In this document: positions 7,146-16,225 of the stretch, in pieces | Numbering within the stretch: the first letter of the stretch is position 1 | How the letters are laid out: each line of letters starts with the position of its first letter | Assembly (NCBI GenBank): GCA_965115825.1 | Contig: OZ220464.1 | Coordinates: forward strand, 682,001-746,000 | Length of the DNA: 64,000 nucleotides | Reading direction: 5' to 3' | Source of the DNA: Bin87 sp965115825 | GTDB taxonomy: Bacteria > Chloroflexota > Dehalococcoidia > Lucifugimonadales > UBA3495 | The notes under the pieces: model-generated | Seen by the model: the letters and a program-made list of their open reading frames with translations, nothing else | The model's database searches: none | What the model was told of the DNA's origin: nothing | Program-made: the position numbers and the translations under genes

Positions 7146-9116
7146 GTGATACGGTACTGGATTACATACGATAAGCGGGATGAAGAGCGCAATGACCAGG
7201 CGCATGGTGATGGCGGGGCGGGCGGCGATGATGGTGGCAACGGCGGGACGGGCGGCGATGGGGGTGGTCGCGGCTGGCGCCTTCCGGGATGGCTGAGAAT
7301 CTTACTTGTTGGGCTGCTTTTGCTGCTGCTGACGGGGTTGACCGCGTACCTGCTGGCTTACTGTCAGGAGGGGGACGGGTCGAGCATCAGCGCTGACGGG
7401 GCTTGGGAGGTTGTTCCCGCTGCCACGGCTACGTCCCCGACATTGGGGGCAACTGCTGGGGCGGGGGATGGGGCTACGGCGACTTTGGCGGCAGCGACGG
7501 GAACTGTCGGGCCGATGGCTACGGCTACATCCCCGGCGTCGGGGGCAACTGATGGGGCGACGGCTACGGCGACTTTGCCGGCGGCGACGGGGATTGTCGG
7601 GGCGACGGCTACGTCCCCGGCACCCGGGACAACTGCTGGGCCGATGGCTACGGTGATGTCGCCGCCTGCGGAGGAAATTGTTGGGGAGACGGTTATGCCT
7701 ACGCCGGGATCAACACTACCGGGAATGCCAACGGGGACACCGACGGCTACGGCAGCGGCTATAGCAACGCGCACGCTTACGGGGACTCCTACGGCAACGC
7801 CGGTGGGGATGGCAATGTTCACTCCGACAGCCACGCCAACTGGTATGCCAACGTTCACGCCAACGGCTACGGCAACGCCGGTGGGGATGGCAATGTTCAC
7901 TCCGACGGCCACGCCAACTGGTATGCCAACGTTGCCGAGTGCGCCGACGTTCACGCCAACGGCTACGGCAACGCCGGTGGGGATGGCAATGTTCACTCCG
8001 ACGGCCACGCCAACTGGTATGCCAACGTTGCCGGGTGCGCCGACGTTCACGCCAACGGCTACGGCAACGCCGGCGGGGATGGCAATGTTCACTCCGACAG
8101 CCACGCCAACGCTCGTACCAACGTTACAGGGGACGCCAACGGCGACAACGACGCACACGCCGACACCAACGGCGACGCGCGCACCGACGCCAACAGCCAC
8201 GGGAACGCCGACACCAACGGCGACGGGAACAGCGACGCCAACTGTAACGGTGACGCGCACACCGACGCCAACGCCTACCCAGACGGCGACAGCGACGCCT
8301 ACAGCAACGGCAACGGCCACTGCTACGTCAACGCCGACGCCCTCTCCAACACCTGCCAGCTGTAAAGCGCAAGATCGGGATGCGCTGGAAGCGCTTTATG
8401 AGGCAACAAACGGCGACGAATGGAACCGCAAAGACGGATGGATGAATGACAACATATCGTTAAATCAATGGAACATGGTTATTACCAACCACGAGGGCTG
8501 CGTAACTCACCTGTACCTCAACGGCAAAAATCTGGTAGGTCCAATTCCGGCGGAGCTGGGGAACCTCAAGCACCTGGAATTGTTGCGCCTTGACGGCAAC
8601 CAGTTGACGGGCAAGATACCGGCAGCGCTGGGGGACCTCCGCAAATTGGAAGAGCTGTGGCTCAACAGTAACGAGCTGAGGGGACCAATACCGGAGCAGC
8701 TGGCGAACCTGCGCAAACTCGATACGTTGGAAATTGAGGCTAACGGGCTCACCGGCGGGATCCCGGCGAAGCTGGGGGAAATCACCAGCTTGAGAATCTT
8801 GAATCTCAACCAGAACCAGTTGGAGGGCCGGATACCTCCGGAGCTGGGGAACCTACGCAACCTGGAAGAGTTGTATCTCAACCAGAACCAGTTGGAGGGC
8901 CGGATACCTCCGGAGCTGGGAAACCTCCGCAGCCTGAGAACGTTGAATCTCTGGCGCAACAGGCTTGATGGACAGATACCCCAAGCGCTGGGGAACCTAC
9001 GCTATTTGGAAAGCGTGAATCTCAGTCATAACCAGTTCAGCGGGTGCATACCCAGCGCTTTGGGCAATGCCAGGAATAGTGACTTGTCTTGGTATTGGTG
9101 GCTGCGGTACTGCTAG
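7146..9116 (+). CDS. Membrane-anchored Thr/Pro-rich stalk protein with leucine-rich repeats
   Basis: 656 residues from a GTG; no good ribosome site is seen, so the start is uncertain. Order: a short Gly/Asp-rich cytoplasmic part; one membrane segment near residues 50-75 (LLVGLLLLLLTGLTAYLLAY); a long Thr/Pro/Ala low-complexity stalk (about residues 90-400) with a 31-residue repeat near 7803-8110; then CKAQDRDALEALYEATNG and about eight plant-type LRRs of the form IPxxLGxLxxLxxLxLxxNxLxG to the C-terminus. Such proteins are usually surface adhesins or interaction modules. The repeat pattern will make the stalk length variable. It stands alone between repeat-rich gaps. Confidence 0.85.
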   Translation: MIRYWITYDKRDEERNDQAHGDGGAGGDDGGNGGTGGDGGGRGWRLPGWLRILLVGLLLLLLTGLTAYLLAYCQEGDGSSISADGAWEVVPAATATSPTLGATAGAGDGATATLAAATGTVGPMATATSPASGATDGATATATLPAATGIVGATATSPAPGTTAGPMATVMSPPAEEIVGETVMPTPGSTLPGMPTGTPTATAAAIATRTLTGTPTATPVGMAMFTPTATPTGMPTFTPTATATPVGMAMFTPTATPTGMPTLPSAPTFTPTATATPVGMAMFTPTATPTGMPTLPGAPTFTPTATATPAGMAMFTPTATPTLVPTLQGTPTATTTHTPTPTATRAPTPTATGTPTPTATGTATPTVTVTRTPTPTPTQTATATPTATATATATSTPTPSPTPASCKAQDRDALEALYEATNGDEWNRKDGWMNDNISLNQWNMVITNHEGCVTHLYLNGKNLVGPIPAELGNLKHLELLRLDGNQLTGKIPAALGDLRKLEELWLNSNELRGPIPEQLANLRKLDTLEIEANGLTGGIPAKLGEITSLRILNLNQNQLEGRIPPELGNLRNLEELYLNQNQLEGRIPPELGNLRSLRTLNLWRNRLDGQIPQALGNLRYLESVNLSHNQFSGCIPSALGNARNSDLSWYWWLRYC

Positions 9117-9211
9117 GGTGGGTACGGCCTGCGTACGGCTGGTTCCGGGGCGTTGGGGCGGTATGTTCGGGGTAGCCGCTGTTCGGGTTTGCCGAGGGAT
9201 GCGGGGCTATT

Positions 9212-9256
9212 TGGTCAGAATCAGGATTTACGGGATTTTGGGATTTTCAGGATTGG
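9212..9256 (+). repeat. 44-bp dispersed repeat
   Basis: Copy of the TCAGAATCAGGATT repeat about 95 bp after the LRR gene. The gap 9117-9555 holds this copy and the next one and no gene that I can support. Confidence 0.85.
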
Positions 9257-9407
9257 GGCGCTGCGCTGGGGTGGGTTGTGGCTTTTGGCGGGACGACGGT
9301 GTGAGGGGAATGACGGCGGGTGTTCGCTTTTAGGAATGATTGATAGGGGGCACAGGGCTAGGCGTGATGTAGGGTGCGGTGATGAAATTGGAGTTAGTGG
9401 GGTTAAT

Positions 9408-9450
9408 TTGTCAGAATCAGGATTTACGGGATTATAGGATTTTCAGGATT
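9408..9450 (+). repeat. 44-bp dispersed repeat
   Basis: Another copy (TTGTCAGAATCAGGAT ... ATTTTCAGGATTGGG) with TTATAGG in place of TTTTGGG in the middle. Confidence 0.85.
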
Positions 9451-9555
9451 GGGGGGCTGACTGGGGTTCCGCTATTGTGGGGCTTGGCAAATCAGAGAAT
9501 TAGGTAGGCCGGTGGGGTTTTCAGAAGTAGCTAAATTAGCGCCAATGACCGGTAC

Positions 9556-9935
9556 TTATTATGGCGGCTTTGTTGTAGGGGGTGGGGTTGATGGCATTGT
9601 TGCTGCTGGGTGTGGGTTGAGCTGCCGGGGTGGTTTCGGTTCAACTGGGGCCGTAATCGGCGCCAATGTGGAGGCGGCTTTGTGTAGGGGGTGGGTTAGA
9701 TGGCATCGCTGCTGCTGGGTGTGGGTTGCGCTGCCGGGGCCGTAATCGGCGCCAATGTGGGGGCGACTTTGTGTAGGGGGTGGGTTAGATGGCGTCGCTG
9801 CTGCTGGCGGTGGGTTGTGCTGCCGGGGTGGTTTCGGCGCCAATGTGGGGGCGGCTTTGTGTAGGGGGTGGGTTAGATGGCATCGCTGCTGCTGGCGGTG
9901 GGTTGAGCTGTCGGGGTGGTTTCGGCGCCAATCCA
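9556..9935 (+). repeat. Tandem array of about 88-bp units
   Basis: Four units, the last three starting GGCGCCAATGTGG at about 9659, 9749 and 9837 and sharing TTTGTGTAGGGGGTGGG and GCTGCTGCTGG. The final unit runs into the 3' end of the MFS gene on the other strand (stop at 9873), so the last residues of that protein are encoded by repeat DNA. Confidence 0.8.
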
Positions 9936-11216
9936 GCGGCGTCGGGCGCTGGCCGGGGGCTGGGGGCGTGTGGAGAGCAAAAAGGCGACTGCGCTCACCA
10001 GGTACAACGGCGTGCATACTGCGAGAAAGATGAAGTAACTGCCGGTGGAGTCGGCTACAAAGCCGGCGAGCAAAGGAGTGGCGAACATTCCTACGTTCAT
10101 AAAGAGGCTCATGAAGCCCATCAGGGTGGCAAAGCGTCCGCGCCCGTAATAGTCGCTGAGCATCAGCCAATTGACTGAGGTGATGCCTTCCACTACGGCT
10201 ATGCCTACTACGAAGAGGAGCATTCCCACCAGGCCGGGGCCAATCCACAGGCCGCCCATGCCGAAGGCTCCAAACACCATGCCTATGGCCAGCAGTACAT
10301 TGCCGCGGAATTTGTCGCTGGTTACGCCCATGATGAACCGCAGAGGTATGCCCAGGATGAACATGGCGGCGTACCAGCCTGAGGCTTCGCTGTTGGAGAT
10401 GCCGCGCATTTCCATGATGGGGAAGAAATGAACCAGCATACCGTTGGTTGCGGAAACTCGGATGATGGCGCCGAGCATAATCAGCCAGTAGGTGCGAGTT
10501 AAGACGGCTTGTCGGAAGGTGAAACTGACTTCGGCGGGGGCGGCCCGTCGTCTTCCGGCAGCGCTGGCGGCGTCGGCGGGAGGGTCGCCGTCGGGGCGGA
10601 GCCCCATGTCTTCGGGTCGGCTGCGGATGAAGAAGGCGGCGGGGAGGGTCATTGCGATGACGAAGATGCCCATCCAGAGTAGGGTATCGCGCCAGCCCAG
10701 CTGTCTGATGCCCCAGTCGAGGAGCAGGACGACGAAGGCGCCGCCGCCGGCGAAGGCAGTCATCAAGGTGGACATTGCGATGGAGCGGCGGCGGATGAAC
10801 CACTGGTTGACGGCGGCCATGAGGGTTTGGCCGAAGCCGGCGCTTTTGCCGAGGGAAATGAGGCCGGAAAACAGGACGAGCAGCTCCCAGTAGCTGTCGG
10901 CGCGGGAGAGGAATATGATGCCGATGCCGGCCATCAAGCCGCCGGCGAGAATCATGGGGCGGGCGCCGAATTTGTCCACCACCCAGCCTACCAGCGGGCC
11001 GCCGGCGCTGCCTTCGGCGCGGGCCAGGCTGAACACGAGGGACATTTGAGTTTTGCTGAGGCCGAGGTCGGTTTGTATGGGGGTGAAGAAGCGCGGGAAG
11101 CCCTGGGAAATTGCGCCGTTGCCGAACATTCCGAGGACAGATGAAGCGACGACCACCCACCATCCGTAGAAGATGCGAGGTCGCCGCGCGGGGGCGTCGT
11201 TTTCCAAGGTCGTCAC
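9873..11216 (-). CDS. MFS transporter (12 TM, oxalate/monocarboxylate-like)
   Basis: 447 residues. Twelve hydrophobic segments begin at FYGWWVVVASSVLGMF, and the loop 2-3 motif is GGPLVGWVVDKFGARPMI, typical of the major facilitator superfamily and closest in style to OFA/MCT-type organic-anion carriers. Substrate unknown. The start is a GTG with no ribosome site, but a strong promoter places the transcript start at or within a few bases of it, so the mRNA may be leaderless. The last 15 or so residues (TTPTAQPTASSSDAI) come from the adjoining tandem repeat. Confidence 0.88.
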   Translation of the reverse strand: MTTLENDAPARRPRIFYGWWVVVASSVLGMFGNGAISQGFPRFFTPIQTDLGLSKTQMSLVFSLARAEGSAGGPLVGWVVDKFGARPMILAGGLMAGIGIIFLSRADSYWELLVLFSGLISLGKSAGFGQTLMAAVNQWFIRRRSIAMSTLMTAFAGGGAFVVLLLDWGIRQLGWRDTLLWMGIFVIAMTLPAAFFIRSRPEDMGLRPDGDPPADAASAAGRRRAAPAEVSFTFRQAVLTRTYWLIMLGAIIRVSATNGMLVHFFPIMEMRGISNSEASGWYAAMFILGIPLRFIMGVTSDKFRGNVLLAIGMVFGAFGMGGLWIGPGLVGMLLFVVGIAVVEGITSVNWLMLSDYYGRGRFATLMGFMSLFMNVGMFATPLLAGFVADSTGSYFIFLAVCTPLYLVSAVAFLLSTRPQPPASARRRWIGAETTPTAQPTASSSDAI

Positions 11217-11224
11217 GATGGAAG

Positions 11225-11254
11225 ATTATAGGCGCGCTGCGGCGATGGGGTCAA
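11225..11254 (-). promoter_or_regulatory. Promoter of MFS gene, leaderless transcript likely
   Basis: Minus strand: TTGACC (11249-11254), 18-nt spacer, TATAAT (11225-11230). The GTG start codon at 11216 is about 8 nt beyond the -10, where transcription should start. Confidence 0.6.
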
Positions 11255-11356
11255 ACGGGATGGCGGCCTCGGTTTTGCTTGACATACTGGGCGGACTGCA
11301 ATACCGTTGGCGAAACAGCAGCGAAGCGCAGGAGCGGCTACGGAGGAGGTATTGCA

Positions 11357-11836
11357 ATGGCACGGATAGCGGGGCTCGGGCACGTAGGCATCTACGCTAC
11401 CGACTTGATGAATATGCGGGATTTTTATACCCGCGTTTTAGGGTTGCAAATTGCCGACGAAGACCTGGAGCAACGACGGATGGTGTTTCTCAGCGCCGAC
11501 CCGGTGGGGGAGCATCATGAGTTCGTTTTGATGGAGGGGCGGGTGACCTCGGAGGACGCCAGGGTTATTCAGCAGATTTCGTTCCGGGTTCCTTCCATTC
11601 AGGATATGCGGGAGTTCAAGGCGCGGATTGACGCTGAGAACGTTACCATTGACCGGATTGTCAGCCACGGCAACGCTTTCGGGATGTACTTCTTTGACCC
11701 GGAAGGGAACCGGGTTGAGCTGTACTATAAGACGGGGTTTCCGGTTCCTCAGCCGCATGGCGATCCGCTGGACTTGAGCCGCAGCGACGAGGAGCTGCTG
11801 GAGGAAGCGCGGGAATTGCTGCACACGAAGCGTTAA
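11357..11836 (+). CDS. VOC family protein (glyoxalase / extradiol dioxygenase-like)
   Basis: 159 residues from the ATG at 11357 with GGAGGAGGT upstream; longer in-frame starts lack this. A single vicinal-oxygen-chelate domain: GLGHVGIYATDLMNMRDFYTRVLGL opens the first beta-alpha-beta module, HHEFVLMEG the metal-binding strand, and FFDPEGNRVELYY the last strand with the conserved Glu. The candidate metal ligands His (in LGHVG), His (in EHHEF) and Glu (in RVELY) are all present. It may be a ring-cleavage or lactoylglutathione-type enzyme; the substrate is unknown. It is followed by a transporter gene on the same strand. Confidence 0.87.
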   Translation: MARIAGLGHVGIYATDLMNMRDFYTRVLGLQIADEDLEQRRMVFLSADPVGEHHEFVLMEGRVTSEDARVIQQISFRVPSIQDMREFKARIDAENVTIDRIVSHGNAFGMYFFDPEGNRVELYYKTGFPVPQPHGDPLDLSRSDEELLEEARELLHTKR

Positions 11837-11908
11837 CGGGCTGACGCAGCCTGCGCCGCCGTCGCCGACCAGTTTGCCGGCGGCGGTTTGTTATTTGAGT
11901 ACAGCCTA

Positions 11909-13204
11909 ATGGCCGCTGCGCGAGAAAAGGATATGGCACGGGTAGGAGATCCCGTAGCATACGACCAGCTGCCGCCTCGCTATCACCGTTGGAAGTGGCA
12001 GGCGCTGGTTGCGTTCTGCGTGTTTTATCTGTTTGTTTATACCGGGCGGTTCAACTTATGGCCGACGTCGCCGCTGATTAAGGAAGACCTGCTACTGACC
12101 AACATTGAAATCGGCGTCATAAACGCGATGCTGCTGTGGGGGTTTATGCTGGGCGACCTGGTCCATGGGCGGCTGTCGGAAGCCTATGGGCTGCGGCTGT
12201 GGGTAATGCTGGGGGCGGTTTTCACCACGGTGTTCAACTGGGCGGCGTCTTTTGGCGGTTCGGCGGTGGGGATTGCGATTCCGCTGGCGATGGCCGGGTT
12301 CGTCAACGCGGCGTGCTGGTCGCCGGCCATCAGCATGATAAGCCAGTGGTGGCCCCGACGGGAACGGGGCATAGCCATGGGGATACTGGGAACCGTAACC
12401 GGCGGGGCGATGCTGCTGATGTGGTGGGTGAGCAGTTGGGTAGCCGACGAATGGGGGTGGCGCGCGGCTTTTCGTTACCCGCCGCTGCTTATTGCGGCGC
12501 TGGGCATTGCCTTCTACTTTCTGACGCGGGACCGGCCGCGGGACGTAGGATTGCCGGAGTACATTGAGGAGGATGAGGTTTCCGCCGCGCCGGAGTCGGT
12601 GAGCGACGAGGATTTGAAAGGGCTGGGCCCATATAAGGCGCTGCTGACGAATTCCCGCTTCCAATTGGCCTGCCATGTTAAAGGACTGGAGAACGTGGCG
12701 CGGTATGGACTGACGACGTGGGTGCCGCTGTACTACTTTGAGGCGGGCGGGCTGGATATAGAGCAGACGGTGTTGATTACGTTCCTGCTGCCGTTGGGCT
12801 ACCTGATAGCGCCGCCGGCGGCGGGGTTCGTGTCGGACCGGCTGCTGGGGAGTCGGCGTCGTCCGCTGGTGATAGCGTCGTGCTTTTTGTCGGCCGCAGC
12901 GCTGACGGCGATTGCGCTGGCGCCGCCGTCGAATGCCTGGCTGGGAGCGGGGCTGATGTTGTGGGGGGGAGTGAGCATGGGGGTGTCGCTGATTTCCGCA
13001 ATTTCGGTTGACCTGTCGGGGCGCAAGATGGCGGGAACCGGAGCGGGAGTGCTGGATGCTCACGGATATTTGTACGCCGGGGCGCAGGCGTTGCTATTCA
13101 GCGCGCTGCTGGATATGACGGGCAGCCCGTGGCCGATTGTGTTTCTGGCGATGGCGGCGACTCGGCTCGTTTCGGCGGCGATGATCAGCCGGGTGCGGGT
13201 GTAA
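11909..13204 (+). CDS. MFS transporter, OPA-like (organophosphate:Pi antiporter type)
   Basis: 431 residues from the ATG at 11909; a TTG at 11888 or an ATG at 11933 are alternatives because no start has a clear ribosome site. The N-terminal motif VYTGRFNLWPTSPLIKEDL and the half-repeat layout with a central acidic loop (EEDEVSAAPESVSDED) resemble GlpT/UhpT-type carriers. WWPRRERGIAMGILGTVTGGAML is the conserved helix 4-5 region. Its stop codon shares a base with the start of the next gene (TAATG), so the two are co-translated. Confidence 0.85.
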   Translation: MAAAREKDMARVGDPVAYDQLPPRYHRWKWQALVAFCVFYLFVYTGRFNLWPTSPLIKEDLLLTNIEIGVINAMLLWGFMLGDLVHGRLSEAYGLRLWVMLGAVFTTVFNWAASFGGSAVGIAIPLAMAGFVNAACWSPAISMISQWWPRRERGIAMGILGTVTGGAMLLMWWVSSWVADEWGWRAAFRYPPLLIAALGIAFYFLTRDRPRDVGLPEYIEEDEVSAAPESVSDEDLKGLGPYKALLTNSRFQLACHVKGLENVARYGLTTWVPLYYFEAGGLDIEQTVLITFLLPLGYLIAPPAAGFVSDRLLGSRRRPLVIASCFLSAAALTAIALAPPSNAWLGAGLMLWGGVSMGVSLISAISVDLSGRKMAGTGAGVLDAHGYLYAGAQALLFSALLDMTGSPWPIVFLAMAATRLVSAAMISRVRV

Positions 13205-14298
13205 TGCTACGCGCGATTGGACGAAGCGCTTACCGCAATTATGTTGCAATTATCATCATCGGAGTGGCGGGGGTGGCCGTGCTGACTTTGTACCGTCCGG
13301 CGATGACGGCCATTCACACCGCGGCTTTTGCGGCACAGGTTCTGCCGGGGCCGATGAAGGTTCAGTCGTGGCTGGCACCGGAGCCGCGGCGTATGCAAAC
13401 CACGTATCGCCGGGCCGACGGAGCGGAGGCGGAGGCGGATATTTACGTTATTGCCGATGGCAAACGCCGGGCCGGCCTGCTGATATTTCTGGGGGCGAAT
13501 GCCGCCGGGGCGGATGATCCCGACGTGATTAATCTGGGGCGGGCGCTGGCGCGGGCCGGGTTCGCTGCGATGTATTACTGGTCGCCGACAATGGGGGAGC
13601 GGGCCGAGGTTGACGCTGGGGAGATACGCAACATAGTGGTCGGGTTTGAGCATCTGCGGGGGCAGGAATACGTTGATGCGGAGCGGGTAGGGCTGGCCGG
13701 CTTTTCGGTGGGGGCGTCTTTTGCGCTGGCGGCGGCGGCGGATCCGGCCATCGCGGAGGACATTGCATTTGTCAACGCCTTTGGGGGCTACTATGACGCC
13801 GCCGAGCTGCTGGCGCAGATTGCCGCAGGGCGGGCGGTTGAGGGAATGGAGGAAAGGCGGTGGGAGGTTGACCCGCTCACCCGCCGGGTGTTTGACAATA
13901 TGCTGCTGCGGGAGGAGGCTTCCGACGCGGCGCAGCGTCTGATGGAGGGCGTGGGCAGCGTGGCGGCGGCGCGGGAGCTTTACGCGCGGCTGCCCGAGGA
14001 TTTTCGGGCCGAGGTTGACGCCATATCGCCGTCCAAGTATGTCGGGCAATGGAGCGGAGGCACGGTGATGCGGGTGATACATGACCGGGGAGATCCGTTG
14101 ATTCCGGTGGGGGAGTCTCGGCGGCTGGCGGCTGCGCTGCGGGAGCAGAGGCCGGACGTGGCGACGCACTACACTGAAACCGACATTTTCCGGCACGTGC
14201 GCCCTGATGCGGAAAGGGACTGGAAAGCGATGCTGCGGGGCGGGTGGCAGTTATATCGGCATATGTACCACATCGTGGCGGTGGCGCGGCAGCCGTAA
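13204..14298 (+). CDS. Membrane-anchored alpha/beta hydrolase
   Basis: 364 residues from the ATG that overlaps the previous stop by one base. One N-terminal membrane segment (YVAIIIIGVAGVAVLTL, about residues 13-29), then an alpha/beta-hydrolase fold. LLIFLGANAAG gives the oxyanion region and VGLAGFSVGASFAL the nucleophile elbow (G-F-S-V-G). VIHDRGDPLIPV carries the acid Asp, and a His in FRHVRPD is the likely last member of the triad. The coupled OPA-type transporter suggests that it acts outside the membrane on a related ester or phosphoester, but that is inference. Confidence 0.8.
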   Translation: MLRAIGRSAYRNYVAIIIIGVAGVAVLTLYRPAMTAIHTAAFAAQVLPGPMKVQSWLAPEPRRMQTTYRRADGAEAEADIYVIADGKRRAGLLIFLGANAAGADDPDVINLGRALARAGFAAMYYWSPTMGERAEVDAGEIRNIVVGFEHLRGQEYVDAERVGLAGFSVGASFALAAAADPAIAEDIAFVNAFGGYYDAAELLAQIAAGRAVEGMEERRWEVDPLTRRVFDNMLLREEASDAAQRLMEGVGSVAAARELYARLPEDFRAEVDAISPSKYVGQWSGGTVMRVIHDRGDPLIPVGESRRLAAALREQRPDVATHYTETDIFRHVRPDAERDWKAMLRGGWQLYRHMYHIVAVARQP

Positions 14299-14310
14299 GG
14301 TCGGGCGGGT

Positions 14311-14661
14311 TCAGTTGCGGTTTTTCAGCCGTTCGAGTTGCTGGACGGTGCCGGGCAGTTTCCAGTCCACGTAGAGCAGGACGTGCTCTTTGATGGCTTC
14401 TTCGTGGACGCGGCAGGAGAAGCAGGCTCGGTCGATGCAGAGGCCGTGGCGAGGACGGAGGGTCTCGCGCAGCTCGGTCAGCCGGTCGGCGAGTTCAGCG
14501 TCAATGGGATGGCCGGCGCGGGCCAAATCCAGCAAGGCGTCCATACCGTCGGCCAGCCGTTCCAGCAGGTCGTTGTAGCGTTGCAGGCCGCGTTCTACGA
14601 AGTTGCGTGGTTCGTCGGCCGTGAGGTAGGGGATCATTTGCATATCGGGGACGTCGGCCAT
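14311..14661 (-). CDS. Hypothetical protein with Cys cluster
   Basis: 116 residues, mostly helical, with a central CIDRACFSCRVHEE segment that could bind a metal or form disulfides. No family recognised. It lies convergent to the hydrolase gene (12 nt apart) and just downstream of the DUF1385 gene on the same strand, so it may share that transcript. Confidence 0.6.
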   Translation of the reverse strand: MADVPDMQMIPYLTADEPRNFVERGLQRYNDLLERLADGMDALLDLARAGHPIDAELADRLTELRETLRPRHGLCIDRACFSCRVHEEAIKEHVLLYVDWKLPGTVQQLERLKNRN

Positions 14662-14692
14662 GGCGCACCTGCTTTGGGTAGGGTAAGTGTCG

Positions 14693-15694
14693 TCAACCGC
14701 TTGCCGGGGTTACTGTATCATATTGGGAGGGATTAGGAGGCGCGTGGGTATTGGAGTCGGCGGCTACGGCGGCGGTCATGGCGGCGATGGCGACTTCAAT
14801 CTGGTCGGCGTCGGGCTGGCGGGTGGTGATGCGCTGGAGCCAGAGGCCGGGGGCGGACAGGGTTTTGCCGAACCAGGAGCCGCGATGGGCGCCGGCAAAG
14901 CGGATGATTTCGTAGCTGACGGCTGCGACCAAGGGCACCGGCACGATGCGCGACAGCACGCGCCAGTACAGTTCGGTTCCGAGAAGGGCGTCGAGAACGG
15001 CGAAGGCGGCGACGGATACGATGGCCACGGTGATGAGAAAGGCAGTGCCGCAACGGGGGTGGGGCGTAGGATGACGGCGGACGTTATCCACGGTCAGCGG
15101 CTGGCCGGCTTCGTAGGTATGGACGGCCATGTGCTCGGCGCCGTGGTAGGCGTACACTCGGCGAATGTCTTTCATGAGGGATATGCCGGCTACGTAGGCG
15201 ACGAGGATGAGCAGACGGATGAGGCCCTCAATCAGGTTGACTGCCAGCAGGGAACCTACATAGGGTTCCGTGAGGCGGGCGGCCAGCAGGGGGAGTATGA
15301 GGAAGATGCCGATGCCCAGGGCCAGGGCGATTGCCATGGTGAGGCCCATAGTCCAGTTGCTGATTGACGACTGTGGGAGGGCGTTTGGCTCCGGTTCGCC
15401 ATCAGAGGGCTGGGGCTCTTCGGCGGCGATGATGGCGGAGCGTTGGAGGGATTTCATGCCGAGCCACAGGGTTTCGGCGAGTATGAGAACGCCGCGGAGG
15501 AAGGGGATGCGGCGCATGGGGCCGGAAAGCCGACTGCTTACGGGTTCGGTGGCGCAGAATATGCCGCCGTCGGGGCGACGGATAGCGAGGCTGTAATGGC
15601 GGACGCCGCGAATCATGACGCCTTCGATGACGGCCTGGCCGCCGTAGAGGGGACGGGGTGCGGACGAGGGGGTGGCGGCGGTATCGCTACGCAT
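14693..15694 (-). CDS. DUF1385 family membrane protein (YqhQ-like)
   Basis: 333 residues from the ATG at 15694, which overlaps the upstream stop by 8 nt; a longer in-frame start (15802) would lie inside that gene. The N-terminal YGGQAVIEGVMIRG is the hallmark of DUF1385, followed by LRGVLILAETLWLGMKSL. Several membrane segments follow, then HGAEHMAVHTYEAGQ and HPRCGTAFL, both conserved in the family, which has no settled function. In Gram-positives and Chloroflexota it is often found near ribosomal-protein or release-factor genes, as here downstream of rpmE. Confidence 0.9.
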   Translation of the reverse strand: MRSDTAATPSSAPRPLYGGQAVIEGVMIRGVRHYSLAIRRPDGGIFCATEPVSSRLSGPMRRIPFLRGVLILAETLWLGMKSLQRSAIIAAEEPQPSDGEPEPNALPQSSISNWTMGLTMAIALALGIGIFLILPLLAARLTEPYVGSLLAVNLIEGLIRLLILVAYVAGISLMKDIRRVYAYHGAEHMAVHTYEAGQPLTVDNVRRHPTPHPRCGTAFLITVAIVSVAAFAVLDALLGTELYWRVLSRIVPVPLVAAVSYEIIRFAGAHRGSWFGKTLSAPGLWLQRITTRQPDADQIEVAIAAMTAAVAADSNTHAPPNPSQYDTVTPASG

Positions 15695-16148
15695 GGATCT
15701 TGTGCCAGGCTTCCTTGAAATCGGAGACGGCGAAGGCGTGGGGCTGTAGCCATAGCGCGCCGTCGAGTTCTTCCTCGAGACGGCCGTGGCTGCGGACGTC
15801 ATCGCGAGAGAGGAGGTAGGTTACGGGGGCGTCGTCCAGGATGCGGGTGGCGATGACCAGGCACTGCCACTCCCAATCGAGGCCGTCGGGGTCGTAGAAG
15901 CGGATTGCCTGGCCGGTTTGTTGGGAGTGGAACTTGAGGCGAACTTCCTGGTTACGCTCCGGGATGCCGGCGATTACTTCATCTTCGTTGGGGCTGCGAC
16001 GGGCGATAAAATACTGCCAGCCGCGCTCGGCGAGGCACTGGGCGAGGTAGATGCGCCCGTACTCGCGGACGGTTTTGGGGAGGTAGCGCGACATGGGGAG
16101 CATTTGCGGGTACAGGGCAGCGACAGGTTCAGGGCGTGGGGAGGGCAT
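15687..16148 (-). CDS. Conserved hypothetical protein between rpmE and the DUF1385 gene
   Basis: 153 residues if started at the ATG at 16148; an inner ATG near 16103 is also possible and neither has a good ribosome site. Readable features are TVREYGRIYLAQCLAERGWQYFIARR and FYDPDGLDWEWQCLVIATRILDD. No family recognised. Its last 8 nt overlap the DUF1385 start, so it belongs to the ribosomal-protein transcript. A small inverted repeat (AAGGGCG ... CGCCCTT, 16170-16193) lies just upstream and might attenuate read-through from rpmE. Confidence 0.65.
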   Translation of the reverse strand: MPSPRPEPVAALYPQMLPMSRYLPKTVREYGRIYLAQCLAERGWQYFIARRSPNEDEVIAGIPERNQEVRLKFHSQQTGQAIRFYDPDGLDWEWQCLVIATRILDDAPVTYLLSRDDVRSHGRLEEELDGALWLQPHAFAVSDFKEAWHKIHA

Positions 16149-16225
16149 CCGGAGGGGCTGGCCGTAATGAGTAAGGGCGACCCATCGGGCGCCCTTGACT
16201 GAGTTATCGGTGGTGAGAGGGTTGG

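Noticed and set aside
9559..11163. Long 534-codon minus-strand frame rich in Arg/Pro/His
   Set aside because: It overlaps the MFS gene in another frame and its composition is that of a GC-rich shadow; the 447-residue frame has twelve clear membrane segments.
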